Shown: one piece after another, positions 59,370 through 64,000 of the stretch
How positions within the stretch are numbered: position 1 is the stretch's first letter
Layout of the letters: each line of letters begins with the position of its first letter
NCBI GenBank assembly: GCA_000727475.1
Contig: KL647289.1
Coordinates: 700,642 to 764,641, forward strand
DNA length: 64,000 bases
Direction of reading: 5' to 3'
Source of the DNA: Sarcocystis neurona
Taxonomy: Eukaryota > Apicomplexa > Conoidasida > Eucoccidiorida > Sarcocystidae
The notes under the pieces: generated by a model
Told to the model about the DNA's origin: nothing
Database searches by the model: none
Seen by the model: the letters and a program-made list of their open reading frames with translations, nothing else
Translations under genes and position numbers: made by a program

Positions 59370-62300
59370 CTAGTTCAAGTCTCGACGAGCCCCGAGGAGA
59401 TACTGTTCGACTCTCTCGTTCTTGGTCCGGGTGCGAGTGTGCGGGTGCGTAAGATAGCTCACGAAAAGCCACATAGCCGTAGATGTGGACACTTTTTTGA
59501 CAACACATGTAGGTGTATGTGCGCGCCTTTACTTTTGTGCTGCACCGTTACACACTCGTTTACGCGTGCTTTTCTGATTGCTTGCACCGCCGGCTCTCGT
59601 CAGCGACTGAACCCACCTTCTGCAAAGTTTCAATAGCTTCGTCCTGTTCCTTTTCGTCGGCTTCCGCTCTATCCATCCATAACTCAAATCGCTCCTGGAG
59701 CATTGAGTGCCGAGCACAGCCAGCCAGACCGACAAGGGGAGCACAACAAGGGTCACACTGTTACCGAAGGGCGCAACTCCTTGCAAAGCAGCGATCACAG
59801 GTGTTCTACAGCTGCGGTCGTGCCGTTGCTGTCTCTACACGCGTGACCGAATTGATAAAACACTCACTTTCTCACGAGCAATCCGGCGTCGCTCTGCGCC
59901 CTCCACCGAGACCCTGGACGCACGCGTACCAGAATAGGAGTACGTGTAGGAGTCGTTTCGTAGGCGTCAGCGTAAGTGCATGGTTAAAGGAACAGCTCTT
60001 CTGATGGCTACGCGAGAACTCATCCACTTGCGGCTCAGTGCATCGGTGGCGCATGGGACTAGAGCAGAAGACGGGGCCCCCACGCGTACGACTAGCCGCC
60101 CAACGCTCACCGGCGGGCTTCCAAGTGCATCACAAATATATGCATGAGTTCTTCTTCACGGCCCATCTGCATGCGCTCCTGCCTTTCTTGCTTCTTCAGC
60201 ATAACGAAGCGTGCCCGATTGCGATCCACAACGCGCTGAAGCTCCCGCAGCTGCTCTAACGCTGCGCAGGCAGTGCATTCACAACATTGCGCTCGCTCGC
60301 ACAGGGCATATTTCCCTGATGGTTGTGGCGGGGCCTGCAGAAGCTGAATATAACCGTTGTCGCTTGAGGATTCCTTCTGACCGCGATTACGACAATTAAT
60401 GTAGCCATACAAGCATGCAGACCTGATGCCCTGCTACCGAGTTCGGCTCGACGTTTCGTGCGTGTTGTCTCTTCTGCTTACATAGATCATTCCCGGAGAC
60501 GTCAAGCTGTATCAGCGTTGTGTTGGTGGCCATGGCCTCCAACAAGGCATCACCTCCTTCCTATCAAGACGCGCTCAGCAACAGACGCATTACGCTGCGT
60601 CATCGTCTATCGAAACACTCCACGAGGATATGGTGCCCTCTATCCTGTCGATGGTTACAAGGAATGGATATTCATTATGCAGCGTAGCCGTATAAGACGT
60701 GGCTCTTTACGCAGCACACAAGACCGTCGAACCGGAGCGCCCAGGGCCCCCCCCTGACAATCAACGAAAGAACCCTTTTGTCCAGTGGAACAAGCGGTGC
60801 GAAGACACATGTGTTGACACTTGTGTGCATACCAGAGGGAGGCGCATGCACACAAATGGAAAGACGAGCTCGATGATTACCGATGAATACTGTCATTTGC
60901 GAAAGGACCTCAAATGTGTTCCATTCTCACGCGCCGTGTGTACGAAAGCTTCTGTGTAGCTGTGTTTCCAGGCCCACAAGCATTTTCGTGCAGATGTAGT
61001 ATCATACGCTTATGCATAAAGACTGGCCTCTGTATGGTACATTGTCACAAGCTTAGCTGTATGTCTATATTAATAAAAGGTGTTTTCCTGAATACCTGGA
61101 ACAGTGGTATATGTTTGGTAGTGGAACTAGGAACACAGTCGGTACATCACAACTTGATAAAGAACTTTTGTACTCGTAACCACGCTATATATACTATTGA
61201 TGGTGAACCAGTGGCATCACGTTGTGTAGTTATTAACTCAATTTTATAATGGAACGTGGTTTATCACCAACAGAGTATCGTATATATATATGTAAATACA
61301 TATATGCATATATATATATATGTATAAAGGTTTTCAAATAATGGCTTGTAACTACTACACTAAGTGCGCTTTACCATACAGAGGCTAGTCTTCCGTACAT
61401 AATGTATACTGTTTGAGGCGTAGCACCACCTATAATAATTAATAGAATGCTGTCCAAAAACAAATGGAGCGTACATTCCTGAATATCTTATTGCTTGAAC
61501 ACTCAACCATGGACATTCTATGAAATGCCACGAATTAATGCAGTATCATTTTCCCTAGTTCCATTAGGATCTATTTTAGTAATGCAGAGCATAATCTCTG
61601 AGTATGGATGTGGTATCGACCATGCTAACACAAATGAACTTTTACAGGGTAAGATGCACACCAATAAACATATATACACACATACGTAAATGCATGCGCA
61701 CAAGCAGAGTGTACGGTTCGGCAAAGGAGCACGCTGAAAGACAGGATTCCTAGAAAGTCCCTGTCGAAAAGTTCTGGAATATTATGTATGTATGAGTGCC
61801 TGGGTCTTCCTGGGTGAAAGCCTTCTATTCACACGCTTGAAACATCTGTGTTGGTACGAGAGCACAGAAGTGTAACAGCTGAGTTCATTTCGCTGGCACA
61901 ACATGTTGAGTTCCATGCTTTTTTCTCCCGCTCTAACAATTCCAGCCCGACAAAGCTGAAGTGGACTTCTTGAGAACCCCTCAAGCAATGTAGCGAAACC
62001 CATACAGTGTAAGCGCACGTAAGCAATTTTTAAGGCAAGCGCAGAAGGTATAGTCTACCGGCTGAGTTACTGCGAATAATTTGTTGAGGAGCAAGGATAA
62101 AAGCAGAGAACACAGTATGTGTTTTTTTGTGAATTTGAAGAAGGCAGGTAGCCTTCCGTGCCGGCACCTGCTGAAAATACAATGTCAAATTGGAGCACAT
62201 ACATGTACATATATATATATATGTATATATATGTAATGTTGACGTTCGCTCGCGACGATACATCGGAAAAATCAAGCATAAAAATAGATCCACCGCAGTT

Positions 62301-63628
62301 GTATCACTTACAAAACATATAGTGTCCGTTGACTTCACTATAGACTGCGCCCGCTTCTTCCGTAATATCCTGTGTGCGCACCCATCTAAAGCGCGGGCCT
62401 CTGGCAATGCCGCTATCTTTTCACTCATTGACAGGCGCACAAAAATATACGTATAAGCTTCGTGTAAGCTGCACCCATTGAAGAGCATTTCATACGTCGT
62501 CGATTTGGTTGTTGCGAAGGTTAAGATTGAGAAGTCCTCTGTTCACACGAAGTCCTCTAGCCAGTTCTTCGACGCCTGCTTGTTCGTCGCCTCTGCAGGT
62601 AAAATTACAGTTCTCGACGTTCAAAGAACGCAGCGTGTGGTTCACCTGTAGGAGGCGCATACACAGAGGATCTGGAGAAACAACCGTTGTAATGTCTTTT
62701 TGAAGGGAAATAAATGTGTCTCCACACAATAACTATGATTTGACCTAGGGCGCAAAGCCTGCCCGGATGGATCCACGCACAGATCAACACGTCAGCCTCT
62801 ATGCGACGCCCTTCGTATGCATACTTTGACAAGTAACCGGACTTCAGATGACAATTGTATAAACTCAGTAAAAATCCAGGCGGACTTAGTACATGGCTCT
62901 GACAGGCACGATCTGCACAAAAGGGGCTGCAGCTCCGTCAGCCTGAACACTGTTTCCTTCACAAGCGTGCACGTACATACAAGTATGCATACAAACACAT
63001 GTATTATATATGTGATATGCACACTCTCAGCCTACCTCTTCGAAGGAGCATTTCGGCAGACTTACTCGACTGTGGTGCATACGCGCGAGCGGTGCGCTAG
63101 CAGCAGTAACAAAGCAAGGTATGGCATTTTTTATAACCAAAAGCATCTTCCTTTGGATTTCCTCCCGCATACAACACCTTTAGGGACACAAAATCGCTTG
63201 CATGGGACCAGATCTAGTTTTTGAATTCTAAAGCCATCCTCTCGCAATACGCACGCAATCGTAACCCACCGCTTTTGTCGCACACAGCGCAGGAACTGAA
63301 TACGCAATCCAAACAGTCACTGGGTTGAAGCGTACGCATCTATTTGCGATCTCTGGACAGATAAACGTGGGAGCACAAATGTACACACACACATACACAT
63401 ACGCATATATACATATACATATGTATCTCTTGTTGACACACTCTTGGTACCTCTAAAGCTCTTCTGAAAGCCCTGGCAGACGCTAGTCCGAGGTGATTGC
63501 CTTCCAGACAGAGCTTCTTTAAGCATGTATTAGTGTGCAGCATATGCGCGATGGTAGGACCCGTGTCGTCTGTCAGTCCTGCTCTCCGAAGGTCTGCAGT
63601 CAGCAGCAGGAGCTTTGTAGACAGGTCA
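59370..63628 (-). CDS. Leucine-rich-repeat and coiled-coil protein (5' part not resolved)
   Basis: Minus-strand exons: 63628-63451 and 62671-62496 (LRRs), 60376-60111, 59913-59868, 59694-59617 and probably 59420-59370 (TAG stop). The last four junctions agree in phase. The first LRR exon reads LRRAGLTDDTGPTIAHMLHT then CLKKLCLEGNHLGLASARAF. The second reads HTLRSLNVENCNF and GLLNLNLRNNQIDD. This is the ribonuclease-inhibitor/NLR type of LRR (L-x-x-L-x-L-x-x-N-x-I). After it come a short Cys cluster (QCCECTACAAL) and a long charged helix (ELQRVVDRNRARFVMLKKQE, ERFELWMDRAEADEKEQDEA). LRR plus coiled coil without other domains is common in flagellar and cytoskeletal proteins of protists, but the role is inference. 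Phases show at least one missing exon between the two LRR exons, and 5' exons probably lie beyond 63628 or outside the window. Confidence 0.65.
61030..61510. other. AT-rich island inside an LRR-gene intron
   Basis: The stretch is visibly richer in A and T than the rest of the window, with long TA runs (about 61278-61322) and words such as aataattaatag. A plus-strand frame (to 61249) has no recognisable motif. It adjoins the cox1 fragment, so part of it may also derive from mitochondrial DNA, but I could not match it to a mitochondrial gene. Confidence 0.6.
61511..61615 (+). pseudogene. cox1: Nuclear insert of mitochondrial cox1 (NUMT fragment)
   Basis: About 35 codons read TFYEMPRINAVSFS then VPLGSILVMQSIISEYGCG. 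This corresponds to the conserved part of cytochrome c oxidase subunit 1 in which a Pro-Arg-x-Asn segment precedes a membrane helix and the motif G-T-G-W-T-x-Y-P-P-L. Here the similarity stops at Gly-Cys-Gly: the expected T-G-W is replaced by unrelated sequence (IDHANTNEL). In apicomplexans cox1 is encoded by mitochondrial DNA, so an isolated, truncated piece in an intron, opposite to the LRR gene, is a transferred fragment and not functional. One conserved Trp position (FSLVP, normally FWLxP) is already changed. Confidence 0.75.
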
Positions 63629-64000
63629 CTGAGATAATGTGGGAAACAGAGCAAGCGTGCACGGCTGTTGGATCTGCAGAAGCGCGCACCAGTGCGAATC
63701 CTACACTGTTTAACAGTTTAGAATGTCTCACGAGCAAGTGGGTGGGCACAAGTATGTGTGCCTATGATCTACGCTGCCAAGGACTACCGTACTAAGATCT
63801 TACGAAGTCACGATCACACAATCACTTCGGCGAATTACATCTTGCCCGCGGCGTTAGTCTTTGTAGCTTATGTACTCTGTGACTGACTGCCTCTTAGCCT
63901 TTCGATCCCTCGCATTTTCGCTGGGTAACTCTATCTAGACAAACTGAGTTGAACAAATAAATGCTCCCGTAGGTAGCTGTTTTGCCCCTCTTGATTGCTG
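63629..64000. other. Window end, nothing recognised
   Basis: The acceptor of the first visible LRR exon is at about 63629. The remaining ~370 bases have no protein-like frame on the minus strand and are probably intron of the LRR gene. Confidence 0.4.

Noticed and set aside
1..64000. CRISPR arrays, bacterial operons or insertion sequences
   Set aside because: The window is eukaryotic nuclear DNA with spliced genes; no regularly spaced direct repeats, transposase frames or bacterial gene order were seen.

Overview
This is nuclear DNA of a eukaryote, and the sequence points to a coccidian apicomplexan of the Eimeria/Cyclospora group. The evidence is: intron-rich genes with GT..AG borders, very frequent CAG/CTG trinucleotide runs that become Gln, Ala or Ser runs in proteins, TA, ACAT and GT microsatellites between and inside genes, a PH-like protein resembling the inner membrane complex ISP family, and a fragment of mitochondrial cox1 inserted in the nuclear sequence. 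Base composition is roughly balanced except for one AT-rich island near 61 kb. The species is inference; no marker gene settles it. Many long open frames are chance frames in CAG-rich or microsatellite DNA, so gene calls rest on protein family matches and on splice phases that agree.

Layout. 0-2 kb: last exon of a MORN-repeat protein (+) and the last exon of an unrecognised basic protein (+), with a possible RsmE-like exon on the other strand. 3.8-6.1 kb: LSM2 (-), three exons, the first of which holds only the start codon. 6.1-15 kb: mostly CAG/CTG-rich DNA without a confident gene, apart from an IQ-motif exon near 9.1-9.4 kb (-). 15.0-18.4 kb: a four-exon PH-like protein resembling the ISP family (+). 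21.2-24.4 kb: a multi-exon unrecognised protein (-) with very short predicted introns and a 20-nt microexon. 24.9-30 kb: only weak coding candidates and a 51-bp tandem duplication. 30.0-46.1 kb: a large kinesin-5 (Eg5/BimC) gene (+) with big low-complexity insertions in motor-domain loops. 46.1-47.8 kb: spacer with a 95-bp tandem duplication. 47.8-51.3 kb: a Ser/Ala-rich unknown protein (+) whose coding exon has an inverted 110-bp copy in its own intron. 53.0-54.7 kb: a single-exon 552-residue membrane protein (-). 55-59 kb: weak candidates. 59.4-63.6 kb: a leucine-rich-repeat plus coiled-coil protein (-), incomplete at its 5' side; one of its introns contains the AT-rich island and the cox1 fragment.

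The neighbouring genes do not form a pathway. They are independent cellular genes: RNA processing (LSM2), mitotic spindle (kinesin-5), probable cortical membrane scaffold (ISP-like) and unknowns. Exon borders are given to the base where both the splice consensus and the reading phase agree, and are marked approximate elsewhere.
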